DNA of 64,000 nt, from positions 131,820,536-131,884,535 of the forward strand of contig CM043699.1 of assembly GCA_023935145.1 (NCBI GenBank), read 5' to 3'. The notes under the pieces are model-generated. The model made no database searches. It saw only the letters and a list, made by a program, of their open reading frames with translations, and had not been told where the DNA came from. This document shows positions 28,620 to 40,588 of this stretch, piece after piece; within the stretch, counting starts at the first letter, position 1; each line of letters begins with the position of its first letter. The translations under genes were made by a program, and so were the position numbers. This DNA comes from Bretschneidera sinensis (lineage: Eukaryota > Streptophyta > Magnoliopsida > Brassicales > Akaniaceae).

Positions 28620-29799
28620 GCTTCCCGTTACAATTGATACCATAGTTGAACCTCTCCCTCCAAATGATATGCTGCCAAATGAACTTGCTCCTCTTCAGGG
28701 GGTGTTTTGAAAACGAAAAAACTGCTCCACCTGAAAAATCCAACTCGTTGGATCATCATCCCCCTCATATTTAGGGAAGTGCAGTTTGGCCAACTTTAGT
28801 GTTGTGGAATGACCAGACTCATGATGGAATAGACCCTTCCCTTTGTCATGATTGGATGATTCTTTTTTGCCATCTCCCCTCGCTGAACCACCTTTGCTTC
28901 CTCCAGTGTAAGGCACCCAAGCGTTAATGGTAACCAACATTTCTTGCATTTGTTGTAGCACTTTTTTTCTTGGTCTTTTTGTAACTCGAGTTTACACATA
29001 CCTAGGGGTGACAATTCAGGTTGACGGGTCGTGTTCATGTCGTGTCGAAATTTGGTATAACACTAAATGGGTCAACACGAACACGACACGACACGCTTAA
29101 CCCATTTAATAAACGAGTCGTGTTAGACACGACAACCCGACACGACATGACTAACATATTAGAAACGACAACCCAACACGACATGACTAACATATTAGAC
29201 ACGACAACCTGACACGATTAACCAGACATGACCTATTTATTATATAAACAAATATAAGTTATATTATATAACCATCCATCTAATCAATCATAATCCAAAT
29301 TCCAATATATTCATGATCTAAATACACATAAAAAAAAAGTCTAATTAATAACATAAACATTATCTTATCAACTATCATCTATATTGGGAGAGAGGAAAGA
29401 GTCTGTAGACTCTGTGATGTGTCGCTATTGAGTGAGTCTGTGAGGGAGTGTTTTGTGTTTGTGATGTGTTGAAAATAGGAATTAAAGTTTATTTTATACA
29501 CACACTAAAAATTTCTTTTTAATATAATAGACAAATTTTTTAAATATGTCATAAACAGGTCATGGGTCATAATCGTGCCAACACGACTCATCAGACCCAT
29601 GAATTTAATCATATCATAATCGTGTCATTTCGGGTTGGCGGGTCAACCCGCAACACGAAACCGATTATACTCAACATTGATATGCTTTATTTTGTGTTGT
29701 GTCATGTTGGGTTCACGTGTCGTGTCCAAAATTGTCACCCCTACCCGTACCCAAGGATCCTACCTTATTATCTAGCTGTTCCAACCTCTGGTTAGACAT
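28620..29799 (-). pseudogene. Gypsy gag, interrupted by a MITE and a frameshift
   Basis: Gag starts at the ATG at 29799 (MSNQRLEQLDNKVGSLG). It is broken by the MITE at 29003-29743 and resumes with KLAKLHFPKYEGDDDPTSWI. It then shifts frame near 28710 before TPPEEEQVHLAAYHLEGEV. These are classic retrotransposon gag blocks. With the insertion and the frameshift it cannot make Gag. Confidence 0.85.
29003..29743. mobile_element. Non-autonomous hAT-type MITE
   Basis: The ends are perfect 14-bp inverted repeats, TAGGGGTGACAATT and AATTGTCACCCCTA, of the hAT type. The flanks CACATACC (28995-29002) and CCCGTACC (29744-29751) look like an 8-bp target duplication with two changes. Many subterminal copies of ACACGACA-like words lie near both ends, as hAT transposases require. 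No transposase ORF is present. Confidence 0.88.
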
Positions 29800-29809
29800 G
29801 GTTGAACCT

Positions 29810-29822
29810 GGCTCTGATACCA
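29810..29822 (-). other. Primer-binding site of the Gypsy element
   Basis: TGGTATCAGAGCC on the minus strand begins 3 bases inside the 5' LTR. It matches the 3' end complement of plant initiator tRNA-Met. Confidence 0.85.
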
Positions 29823-29825
29823 AAA

Positions 29826-30230
29826 TGTTACGGATCTAGGATTGGGATCGAGATTGTGTTTGAGGGCGGTGAGCCGATAAGAAAGTAGGATCACGCTTCA
29901 TCTAGTTACCTATGGTGATAGTTTCTAAGGTTATTCGAGGTACCTTGGGCCTCCCAAAACAAATGTGAGTTTGCTGAATAATTGCTTACTTTATTCATTG
30001 GATTTGCCTGGCTTTTATAGCCTTACAACTTACGTAGAGATAGAGATGAATCTTTCTTTAAAGATAGGATCAATAACAAGAAGATAGAAATATATCCTAA
30101 GATAAAGACTAGACTGAAATCAATATGCAACAAACTACTTACGAGGATAAGAATTCCTCTTATTGATAACAAGCTAAATTAATGGGATAATACCCAACTT
30201 AATTCCTCCCGCTGATGCGGGAGCTTATCA
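29826..30230 (-). repeat. 5' LTR of the Gypsy element
   Basis: 405 bp with ends TGTTACGG and TTATCA. It is the partner of the LTR at 26816-27214, in the same orientation. Confidence 0.9.
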
Positions 30231-30453
30231 CCATTCTTTACCTCTATTCAAACACATTTACTGACTTACTCATCAAAGGGTCCTCCACGAAGCACAACAC
30301 TCTGGGAGACTTCTCTTGCTGGCACTCATATTCACCAAACGAACACATAGCCTAGCCTCCCTATATTCTTCTCATTTAGGAGATTCTTGAACAATACCCA
30401 ATTGAAGGCCAAGAAAGACCGAGCATTATTCATCACTTTTTTTTGCATCAACA

Positions 30454-32389
30454 TTCACTAACACAAATGATTGATTTCAACTGTACTCATGGAAACTTTG
30501 GGGGTAAAAGTGTCCTTCCCTTTCAATTGAGAATGTGTATAAGAGTAGTGACGGGTAGACAGTTGGTCAACTATTTTGGACAACATAAGGATGAATAAAT
30601 GAAAAAATACCACGTAGTGCGGAGAAAGTGAAGTTTCCACTTTGAATCTGTTCGAAACTATCTGTTACCACTCAAGTTTCTCATAATTACTACTCGAGAT
30701 TCATGACGATCAAGTTGTAAAAAAATAACTGTACATTTTAATTGGGTATGTATCCGTATTCTTTGTATAACTTTAAATCCTATAGACTCTAAGTTGTTAG
30801 TATTTATGGTGTATATGTAAAAGAAAAAAATAATCAACTTCATTAATAAAAACATATCTAAATGTGTGTGAGCTTATATTTATGGACAAGCGATAAGAAA
30901 AAAGTTTACTTAAAGCCTCTTTGCTTTAATTTTTTATTATGTTGTACGAATTCAAAAGTAATTTTAAAACAATTATAAATAGAAATGTTGTGGAGTTAAA
31001 AGTTATTTGATGTTTAGTAAAAATTGTGTTAAAATTTTTGTTAAACTAATTGATGTGTTTGGTAAATAAGTTGTAAAATTACTTTTAAATATTGAAATTA
31101 CTAAAAATGGTATATGAATACTATTTGACTATTTAAACATATTTCTTTCATCAAATTGGCTATATTATTTGTACAATATAAATATATTAATTTTATTCAA
31201 AATAAGAATATAAAAAATTAAATTAATTAAATTAAATTAATAATACTGATATTATTTTTATTAAATAAATAAAATAAAGATGAAGAGAATGGTTAGTGAT
31301 TTATATAATGACAAGGGTGCAAATACATTTTCTACACACGGGTAATTTATAGTGTCAAAAATGATTATGACATTGTTTGGGTTAATCAATTACTATTTAA
31401 ATCTGACCAAGGTATTTTTTGTCATGGAAGAGAGATAAGCAAACTGATTTAAACTTGTTTAAATCTACTCCAAACATTGCCAATGAGATTAAAAGTTACA
31501 AAACCCACTTTTTAATTTTAGGTTTAAATCAACTTTTTTAAAATTGTTTTCAACCTCTGTTTAATTTAAAAAAAAAACATGTCAAAAAAAAGGTGTTTGG
31601 CATAGTTTTTTATTTTTTGGCAGCAAAAGTTGTTTGAAAAATTTTACAAAACAATCATTCTTACAAGTAAACCAATTAGACTGTCGAGAATAAATCATTT
31701 TTTCAATTAGAGTATGAAAAATAAAGTGCTTCGTGTATAAAAATAAATAATAATTATGAAGCTCTCAAATTCAAAATTTTATTATCCAAACTTTATAAGT
31801 TTTTGACTACTTCAATCGTAATTGAAATATTGTTCCCACATTATGTTTAGAGAGCTTTTTTTTATTTTATTTTTAGCTAATTTTCTTATGTTCTTTGGTT
31901 ACAAGTGAAACAGTGATCATTATATATGTTAATATTCAATTTAAAATGCATTAGCCTGTATCATTAAATTATGAAATTATTTTTTAAGTCATTTCGTAAT
32001 TATTAAGAAAAATTGGAATATCAATTACTATTGATGTAATATTCTTCAAAGTAAAAAATTAGCAACTTAATTATCTTACTTTGTATATAGAAAATATAAA
32101 AAATGCAAAGTTTATTACAAGTTTATAATATCGTCTTTTGTTGTTTTTTGTGTTTCTCAATTATTCTTTGATTAAACTTGGAACCAAATTGTTATATTTA
32201 AAATTACAGTACTATTAGTATAATTTATATTTTCAAATTTCAAACGAGCAGACTTAGGTTTGAGTTTATCATAATGGGAGATGTGAATAATCATATAAAG
32301 AATAATATTCAATGAGTCCGCCAACAAATTTCAAACGAGCAAACATAGATTTGTGAAAAAAAATCAGGAGAGAAAAAAAAAAACTAAAA
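30454..32389. other. AT-rich spacer
   Basis: AT-rich spacer without a supported gene. Short ORFs on the minus strand at 30458-30640 and 30658-30855 have no recognisable features. Confidence 0.5.
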
Positions 32390-32775
32390 CAGCTACCTTC
32401 CCCCGGGGAATTCAATACCCTGCGCATCCGCCAACAGAGGAGGCCGCAAAGCCGCTACAGGCTTGTCTAATTCCTCCAAAGCAAACGAGCCCCTTACTCC
32501 CATATTTGCAAGGAAATCCGCACATTGATTCCCCTCCCTCCTCGTGTCTAACTTTGCAATCCTTGATCAACTTAACCAGCACCCTGCAGTCGTGGATAAC
32601 AGCACCATGTGGGTCGAAGTCACTGCACCTAGCAACTGTACAGCTTGAAGCGAGTCCATTTCACAGATACATCGCCTGTTCCCTTTTTGCCATGCAAGAA
32701 ACAGCCCATGCCGCACCGCCTCCAACTCAACAATAATACTAGAACACTGACCACCCTTCCCTAGATACCCCACAA
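32390..32775 (-). mobile_element. LINE RNase H-domain relic
   Basis: The minus-strand frame reads SSIIVELEAVRHGLFLAWQ, then CICEMDSLQAVQLL, then after a shift HDCRVLVKLIKDC, then REGNQCADFLANMG. This order (ELxAxxxGL, xEMDS, EGNQCADxLAxxG) is the RNase H-like domain at the end of plant LINE and related ORFs. At least two frameshifts break it, and no other LINE domain is seen next to it. Confidence 0.75.
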
Positions 32776-33129
32776 TTTGTAATAAATCTTATAGAAATAA
32801 TAAAATCTTTTAACGTTGTATTTGGTGGTGTGGTATGAAATTAAAATTGAAATAAAAATATATATTTTTTTAATTTTATTAATTTTATTTTAATTTCAAA
32901 TCTTAATTTTATACTATCAAACATAACATAAATAAAATTGATTTTGTGATAAAACCCTGTAGAAATAATAAATTTGCTTGATTATAAATGGAGGTAATAG
33001 TTGGGTTTAAGAAAAAAAGACGGGAGAGTGTAACTGTAAAAGGATTTCTGAATGGTGGGAGAAACGGGGAAGTTAAAGATATTCGAGGGAGTGAAGATTT
33101 TACCGAATTAATTATTTTCCGTTATAAGT

Positions 33130-34635
33130 GGAAAGACTTTCCCTCCATTTTTCACACTAGGCAAGGGCGCAAGGCCAACACGCACTCTGTCTCTTCTTTC
33201 CTTCTCTCACTCTCTTTGGTTCCATTCCTCTTTAAAACCCTTGAAAAAGCTCACACAAATCTCTCAGGGTATGATTTAGCTTACTTTCTTCGATTTCGCT
33301 CTCATGTTTATTTTATTTTTTCCCTGATTATCAATGATCTGCTTCTTGCTTTGCTCAAGATGCTCTCCCTTCAGTGTTTCCTTGCTTTTCGATTTTCTTG
33401 TTAAATTTTTATGGTTTTTTTCTTACAAATATACTCAAACGAGGTCCTAATCGCGGAGCTTAGAGTTTGATTTTTGTGTATTTTTTACCTGCACTGTTCT
33501 TTGTTGCTGCGATTCTCTGTGTTTGGTAGTGTCTCTAATTGTGTATCCATATTTCGATATGAATTTTGTTTGGTTCAGTTAGTATAGCTTCTGAATTCTG
33601 AATAACTCTCCATCTCACTCTGTTTCTGCAATATGTATTCATGTATCTTTGTTTCTCTGGTACGCTTGTTTAACTCCATGGTGATTTTCTCTACTAAACT
33701 TCATGTAGTATTTTTTTTATAAAAAAATTGCATTAAGTTTGTGATGTATGCTGGACTAATATTCTTCCTCTCTTCAATTTTTATTAGTTTTGGATTTTTG
33801 AGAGCTAACTCAATTTGCCGTAATGTTGATTATAAGTGTTGTTCACTTGTTGTCATTCCCCTTATTTTCAGTTTCTGTAATATTAATTTTATTTTGTGAT
33901 TTGAACTCCATGGTGAGTGTTTTGGAAGATCTAAAGAGTGATTTCACTTGTCAATGCGAAATATCGGATTGCCATTTACCTTATTGAAGAATTTCTTTGC
34001 TTGAAGGAGTATAAATAATGGTATATCGGACGATGTATACTTGTATTGTGTAATTGGATTCTGCTAGTCCGTAGTCTGATTTGTGGGTTGTATGGTATTT
34101 TTGGGCTTCTGGTGATTACTTTTTCCCGTACTCATTGCAGTGAGCGAGTATTATTATTTTTAAATTAAATTCTTGTTGGTTTTCCCTTATTTTGTCTCGT
34201 GGCAAAGTACTTACCTGAACGCTCCTGTGCATTGTCCTCTATTATGCTCTTTGGCAGCTAAATCGGTGCTGCATTGCCTGTTTATTTTTATTGTTCTTCG
34301 TCTTTGGTGCGTGTTTTATTTAGCGTATGGGTGAGTCATTTCCCCTTCTTCGTCTTCCTTTCATCAGTTGCATTGTATGTCTTTTTATTTATCTGATTTT
34401 TAAAGATTTTTTGGTGTTGCTTGTTTTGGACATTATTCTCAAATGCTGTGAAGGTCTTGGAGATCTCTGATATTTTCATGCTGCAGGCCCCTTGTTATAT
34501 ACTCCCATAAGGTAGTGTGTGCGTCTGTTTGCGCTTTGGTTAGGAGTTTTAGTTTTATTTTCTACGAGTATATATTTAACCTTTTTTTTCCGTCGCAGCT
34601 TTGGATCCTTTTAGCTGGTAGTGGATCAATAGCTT
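33130..34635 (+). other. Possible promoter/5' UTR relic of the AGO6-like pseudogene
   Basis: A pyrimidine-rich block (33180-33270) ending CTCTCAGGGTATGATT looks like a 5' UTR exon with its donor. A later CGTCGCAGCTTTGGATCC (about 34591-34608) looks like an acceptor. This fits the 5' UTR intron of AGO4-clade genes, but the N-terminal coding exon is not found, so the call rests on position and base composition. The ORF at 32988-33404 overlaps the block and is not taken as a gene. Confidence 0.35.
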
Positions 34636-35260
34636 GTTGAGGAAATTACGCAGATTTTCCTATAAACCAGATTAGTGAGAATGCGAAATAACAGCAGAAA
34701 TAACACACACAAATTTGATAACGGAGTTCGGCAAAATGTGCCTACGTCTTCGGACCCGCTGCAGATCGTTTTTTACTAAAGGGAGAAAATATACAAAGTG
34801 TTTACAACACTTACAACTCACAATCCACACCCAATTGTATTTTGTACAAGATATTTATATCTCTCACAATATTTTCTCTCAAGCTCTCTCTTCTCTACTT
34901 GGTGTCTTACAAATGAAAGCTGAAGAGTATTTATAGGCTTTCAAAAAACACAAATGCTGGTGGAGTTTAGGTAAGGAGTTATGGAGCATTGATGGTGCTG
35001 CCTCTACCTATGGAGCATTCATGGAGCATTTATGGTGCTGCTCCCTACTAGCCGCCCCCTACCTTACCATATCTTCCTCTGTTTTCCTTTTAAAAAAAAG
35101 GAAGTGACTCTCCCTTGGTGGCTGATAAACCTTTGCATTTGATAAATAAAGAAAACAAGAAGGTGGGGAAATATTTTCAATAATGAGGAATTTGTTTATG
35201 GGTTTTCTCATCTTGTGATGGTAGTTTCTTCTGTTGTTTCCCAACCTTGTAGTACCTTGA
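34636..35260 (-). mobile_element. Copia-type solo LTR or LTR fragment
   Basis: The text GGAGTTCGGCAAAATGTGCC, with CACACACA before it and TATTTATAGG after it, parallels the LTRs of the Copia element at 47695-53410 (GAGGTTCGGCAATTTGCC, then CTATTTATAC) in the same orientation. The left end may be TGTTGAGGAA at 34636. The right end and the target duplication are unclear, so the end coordinate is a guess. It lies where the N-terminal AGO exons would be expected. Confidence 0.5.
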
Positions 35261-35739
35261 TATTTGTGAGATCATTTTATTTTTCATTTGATCTGATAGA
35301 TTCCTCGTGTTTTCAGTTTTTATGTTATTTAGTAATCATGATTTGATTCCTCTGTTGTTTCATTTGTCATTCCACAAAACTATGTTATCGGTCCAGATTT
35401 GTAGAACTCCGATCTCGTTCTCCGCTGAGTGGACAGGTCGCGCCCTCGGGTGAGTGGACAGAGATAGGGGCAGCGCTCCCGAAAATTTCAGACCCAGTAC
35501 ATGTTTTAGGTATGACGGTTTGAGTTTGGTCCATGAATAACTTTAATTTAGAACGTCTTAAGTTGCTTATAAATACACTGAGTGCACATTGTAACAAGAG
35601 ATTTGGGAGGTTGATTATCCTGAAACTTCTTGCTGCAGCATTTTATCAGTATATTGTATGTTTACCTTGTGTTTTCTACTCTATTCTAAGTGTTCATCAT
35701 GTTTACCAGTGAAATTTATTATAAAGTACCATTTTACAG
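35261..35739. other. Flank between LTR fragment and AGO relic
   Basis: It includes a GC-rich stretch (35397-35490) with two GAGTGGACAG copies 30 bases apart, unlike its AT-rich surroundings. No gene is seen. Confidence 0.4.
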
Positions 35740-38700
35740 GTTACTATTTCATCAGAAGATAGTCGAGCTGTTGAAGGCAAGGGAATTGGGAGAAAACTAA
35801 TCGACCGACTTCACCAAACTTACTCTTCTGAATTTGCTGGAAAAAAGGTTTGCATATGACGGAAAGAAAAGTTTGTATGCTAAACAGTTTGTCTATTTAC
35901 CTTCACTGTTCTGTTTTTCAGTTCGGAATATGTATATATGTTAATGTTCTAAAATAGTAAAATTCACATAACATTTTCCCTTCTGTGGTAGTGAAAATGG
36001 GAGTCCTGTTGGTAAGCGGTCAAAGCGTTCTTTTCAGTCAAAGACATACAAAGTGGAGATGAGCTATGCTGCTAAAATATCCTTAAAGGATATAGCTCTT
36101 GCCCTGAAAGTAACTGAGGCAGATAATAGCACTCAGGATGCATTGAGAGTGCTTGATATTATATTGAGGCAGCAAGCAGCTAACTGGTATTCAAATCTCT
36201 TTTCTTTTAGTTTTTTTATGTCTAATTGATGTAATTTGTGTTGTGTATATGCTGCTGGAATAAGATTCTTCAACTATGGCTGTTGGACGCACAGGGGGTG
36301 TCTTTTGGTTATGCGGTCATTTTTTCACGATGATTCACGGAACTTTACTGATGTTGGAGGAGGTGTAACTGGCTTTCGAGGGTTCCACTCTAGCTTCCGT
36401 CTCACTTAAGGAGGGCTGTCACTTAATATGGGTACAACTATTTTTCAATTGTTGTTCTTTTAATTCCTGAAATCTTACATTTCTGCCATCAGCAGCTCGT
36501 TAATGTTGCTCCTTTAATTATTTTGCGCAGATGTATCTACAACAATGATCCTCAAACCTGGGCCTGTTATTGATTTCCTGCTAGCTAACCAGAATGTAAA
36601 GAAAGCTTGCTATATTGACTGGCGGCTAAACTGAAAACTAAATCACCAAGATTCAGCTATTGTTTGGTCTCTATAACTTCATTTTGTGGAATTGTACAGG
36701 CCAAGAGAATGCTTAAAAATATGAGGGTTAAGACAAGACACCATAACATGGAATGTAAAATTAAAGGTCTGAGTGAGAAGCCCTGCAATCAGTTCCAGAA
36801 GGGCATTATTTTTCTGTAAATTCTATATTTCTTGTTCTTCCCCACTGAAGAACTTCTTTGTTCTTCTTTCTTTCCTAGTGTTTCTCTGAAAGTGAGAAAT
36901 AGTGACAGCAGTGAAGTGCAGGCTGAGGATATTACTGTGTATGAATATTTTGCTAAATACTGTGGCATAGAATTCACCTCTTCTGCATACTTGCCATGCC
37001 TTGATGTTGGCAAACCAAAACGACCCAACTATCTACCACTGGAGGTCTGCAACTTATTGCACTTAATAATTTATTTTAGTTCATTTTTATCTTTCCCTAC
37101 TCCCACTTTCTAAGATTTTGGTTCTTGACCTTGGTGTTCCAGCTCTGTTCACTTGTTTCTCTTCAACGTTATACAAAGGCATTATCTTCAATGCAAAGGG
37201 CATCCCTTGTTGAGAAATCAAGGCAAAAGCCTTTGGATAGAATAAGAACTCTTACTGATGTATGTTTTCCTTACCACCTGTGTTCACGTTTCAATTGTCT
37301 TGAATGATGCAAAGGCTCACTTAAACTTGCAGGCTGTGAGAAACTACTCTTACGACGAGGATCCTGTTCTCACTGAATGTGGTATCTCTATAGAAAAAAA
37401 TTGAGGCAAGTTGATGGCCGTGTCCTTGAGACCCCAAAGGTAAACTTTATTTTCCAATTTGTGTATGGGTGAGAGACGAGTGAGGAAGACGACCATTTCA
37501 ATTCAAATTCATTACCAATTTTCATTTGGTATATTTCCTCTTGTGATTCACAGTTAAAGATTGGGAATAGTGAGGATTGTATCCCTCGTAATGGTCGATG
37601 GAACTTTAACAACAAGGTATTATTCAGAGAGAATTTCTCCTTTGTCCATTCTTTTGTATGTTACTAAGTTTGATTAGCTGCTTTTTCACCTTTTGTTTTT
37701 CTTTATCGTCTTCTTAATTGGGACTTCTGCTGGGAGTGTTTTTCGCCCTGTTCTTTACATGATATTTAAGTTGAATTGGGTTTAGCAGTTTACAATGCTC
37801 TTTGTTACCTGCTTTTGCAGACACTTCTAGAACCCACCCGCATTGAAAAATGTGCTATTGTCAACTTTTCTGCCTTCTGTGACACTAGTTATATTTCACA
37901 TGAGCTTATCAGCTGCGGAAGAAAAAAGAGCATTGTAGGTCATGCTATATGTTGAGTCTATTATCTTGGATTATACACGCTATCAAACTTGATTTAACTC
38001 TCTCATATGTCCATGAAGCATATTGAACGCCCACATATACACTGATTGAGGAGGATCAGCAATCTAGAAGAGCTGGCCTCGTTGCCAGAGTAGAAAAAAT
38101 GTTCGAGCAAGTTAAAGCAAAGCTTCCTGGTACTCCTGAATTCATTCTGTGTGTCTTGCCAGAACGAAAAAACTCTGATAGTTATGGTATTGCTTTATCC
38201 TGTTTCTTAGATATAATATATCTCCCCTTTCAAGATTAATGACCAGTACCTTACTAATGTACTTCTCAAAATCAATTCTAAGGTAAATCTAAAACAAGAG
38301 GCTCAAAAGGACACTTATATGTGTTTCTTTCTCCTCCAGCTACACTTATTTTATTAATTTTTTCCAATTGTCCTCTTCTTTTAGCTTGGAGGAATAAATT
38401 CTTTGTTGGCGATAGAGCACTCCTCACGCATCCCTTTGATAAAAGATACTCCTACAATGATTTTGGGGATGGATGTTTCTCATGGTTCTCCAGGCCAATC
38501 ATATATCCCATCCATATCTTGTGTAATTCATCTATAGTGTTTTTTTTTATTTAAGCATTTTTACTGTTCACTATGTTTAGATGGTGCTATTTATCACGCT
38601 GTTGCTGCTCCAATGGCCTTTCAGGTTGTTGGCTCTTGCTGTTGGCCCTTGATTTCAAGGTATAGAGCATCTGTAAGAACACAATCGCCTAAGGTGGAGA

Positions 38701-40386
38701 TGATTGATGCTTTATTCAAGCCTTTAGCAAATGGAAAAGATGATGTTATTATGAGGTATTCAAGTTAGAATACTACAGGTCTCAATAAATGCTTTAGTTT
38801 TATGGTACACATGGACAATTCTGCTTACATGTTTAATTTGCAGGCAATGATAATTTCAGTTTTCAAAATATAAATCAAGACACCATTTGATATATCTCTG
38901 ATCATCTCGTTAACACTGATAATTGATGAACATTATTAAGATCTAGGTAACTATCTATATAATCGGTATAATCTACTATTTGGGTTGTTATGATTATTAT
39001 CTTCTGGAAATCTTGTATGATTCACAAAACCAGATTTTTGCCTTCCATTTTCAGATTCTTCAATAAAGAAGGTAAATATGAACCTTTTGAGCAGTTAACA
39101 ATTTTTTTTATCTAGCTGTTGTACTTCTTTTTTTTAATTACTTTAATATATGTTCTTCTATTAACAGATATTTAGAAATGAGTTTTGAATACGCGTCTAC
39201 TTCTAGACATATCCTAGATGGTCTTCACTTTGCGCCACTACATAATTCCGATACATGCCAGTGATATTCTATCCTGCATCTTTTTATATTTTACAATATT
39301 TGATACACCATTGATACATGTCTCCTCAGAGCCTCAACATATCTTGAAATGTTGGTAATAATGCTCTATTTTGTTGGTTTCATGCATTGTTAATGAGACA
39401 ATTTATGATTTATGTATCACGTTATCATAAATATGGTGGTATGAAAAAAATGACTTCTGAGCTTAGTTTTTAACTATGTTTTAGTTCTGTTAGTTTGCAT
39501 AAGAAATGGAATTGCATCTTCCTTTTCCAGGGAACTGCTTGTGGACTTCTTTAAAACAAGCAGTAGACACAAACCAAAACAAATCATTGTCTTCAGGTAT
39601 CAGTACATTTTTTTGATAGTTTCTCTCTTGTCAATGGTTATTAGATAGAATCCAAATATCATGCTTTTCCTTTCTACATAGTCATGGAGTTGCTCTAACT
39701 ATGAAGGTTTAGAGTCTTTAGACAATACTTAACTTGATCTACATTGTTTGCTCTTAGGTGTGAAGAGTCAAATTTGAACTTACTATAAGATCGAGATTCA
39801 CGATTCATGATGGTCATATAGCTTCTTGTTATTTTATTTAATATTCAGAAATATTTTTCATGATAAATAAGTTCTGTAGTTAGATGCGCGAATTTATTCC
39901 CTTCATATTTTTGGACAAGTCAGATTCCAGCTTTCCAAAAGTAAGCCTCTTTATTTTTCTCTTTCTAGCATCCTTTGTTATTCATGTTGTGCCTAGACCC
40001 AGTAGAAGAAGCTTTCCATCTTGCACTCAAGGTTCTCCTAGAAAACCTGACAATTATAAGGATGCTCCGATTTATCATTTTTGCAGAGTGTAGAGCTGTT
40101 AGATGTTCATGCATACTGGCTTCAAGTGTTGAAATTTTAACTGTATGTTTAACTACAGAAGCTGTCTGGTTTGTGTCCGAGTGACTCCATTTATATGTAT
40201 TTGACTTGTATAGAAAAAAACTATGGAAGCTGTCAGCATTCACACAGTTGGTTCACCCAGTATCACATGGGAAATTGGCGTGTGTGCACATGCAAGTGTG
40301 AAATGTTATGATATAGAAGAATAAGATGGCATTTTTATTTTCCTTAGCGTTGTTTGCACTAATCAGCTACTTCTAAAACTTTCTGA

Positions 40387-40588
40387 AAACAATTGACCAG
40401 CATCTCTTGGCACAATGGTCAGTGCTCCCCTCTTTAGAAGGAGAGGTCAGGGGTTCAAACCCTGGTGATTACATGTGTAAGGGGTTTATCCCCCCAATTA
40501 TAGACAGGCAGGGTAGGGTAGTGGCTTCCTTGGGTGGGATGGAGTTAGGATTGGGTCCATCGTGCTAAAAAAAATCTCGTAAACAATT
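40387..40588 (+). mobile_element. tRNA-derived SINE in an AGO pseudogene intron
   Basis: An RNA polymerase III box A (TGGCACAATGG, 40408-40418) and box B (GGTTCAAACCC, 40452-40462) are followed by a tRNA-unrelated body and an A-run (40567-40574). AAACAATT occurs on both sides (40387-40394 and 40581-40588), a plausible target duplication. Confidence 0.75.

Larger units (their letters stand above)
26816..30230 (-). mobile_element. Ty3/Gypsy chromovirus-like element, internally deleted
   Basis: Two LTRs (26816-27214 and 29826-30230) with TGTTACGG...TTATCA ends bound a 2.6-kb interior read on the minus strand. Next to the right (5') LTR is a primer-binding site TGGTATCAGAGCC (initiator tRNA-Met type); next to the left (3') LTR is a purine tract. 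Gag, protease and the very end of pol are present, but reverse transcriptase, RNase H and nearly all of integrase are missing. The target duplication is CCTTT/CCATT. By eye the LTRs differ at roughly 35 of 400 positions, so the insertion is old. It sits inside an older solo LTR and carries a hAT MITE. Confidence 0.88.
26335..30453. mobile_element. Old Gypsy solo LTR, split by a nested element
   Basis: The outer sequence starts TGATGTGACC at 26335 and ends GCATCAACA at 30453, the TG...CA ends of an LTR. It is flanked by GTCAC (26330-26334) and TTCAC (30454-30458), a 5-bp target duplication with one change. Removing the nested element leaves about 700 bp. The right part (ACTGACTTACTC ... GACTTCTCTTGC ... 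AAAGACCGAGCATTATT) resembles the ends of Tat/Athila-like Gypsy LTRs from my knowledge of plant repeats. No internal region of this outer element remains. Confidence 0.7.

Noticed and set aside
29003..29743. Repeated ACACGACA words as a CRISPR-like array
   Set aside because: Spacing is irregular, there are no spacers, and the words are hAT subterminal motifs inside perfect terminal inverted repeats of a plant element.
32988..33404. 138-codon ORF as an independent gene
   Set aside because: It has no domain and overlaps a pyrimidine-rich block with a splice donor that looks like a 5' UTR.
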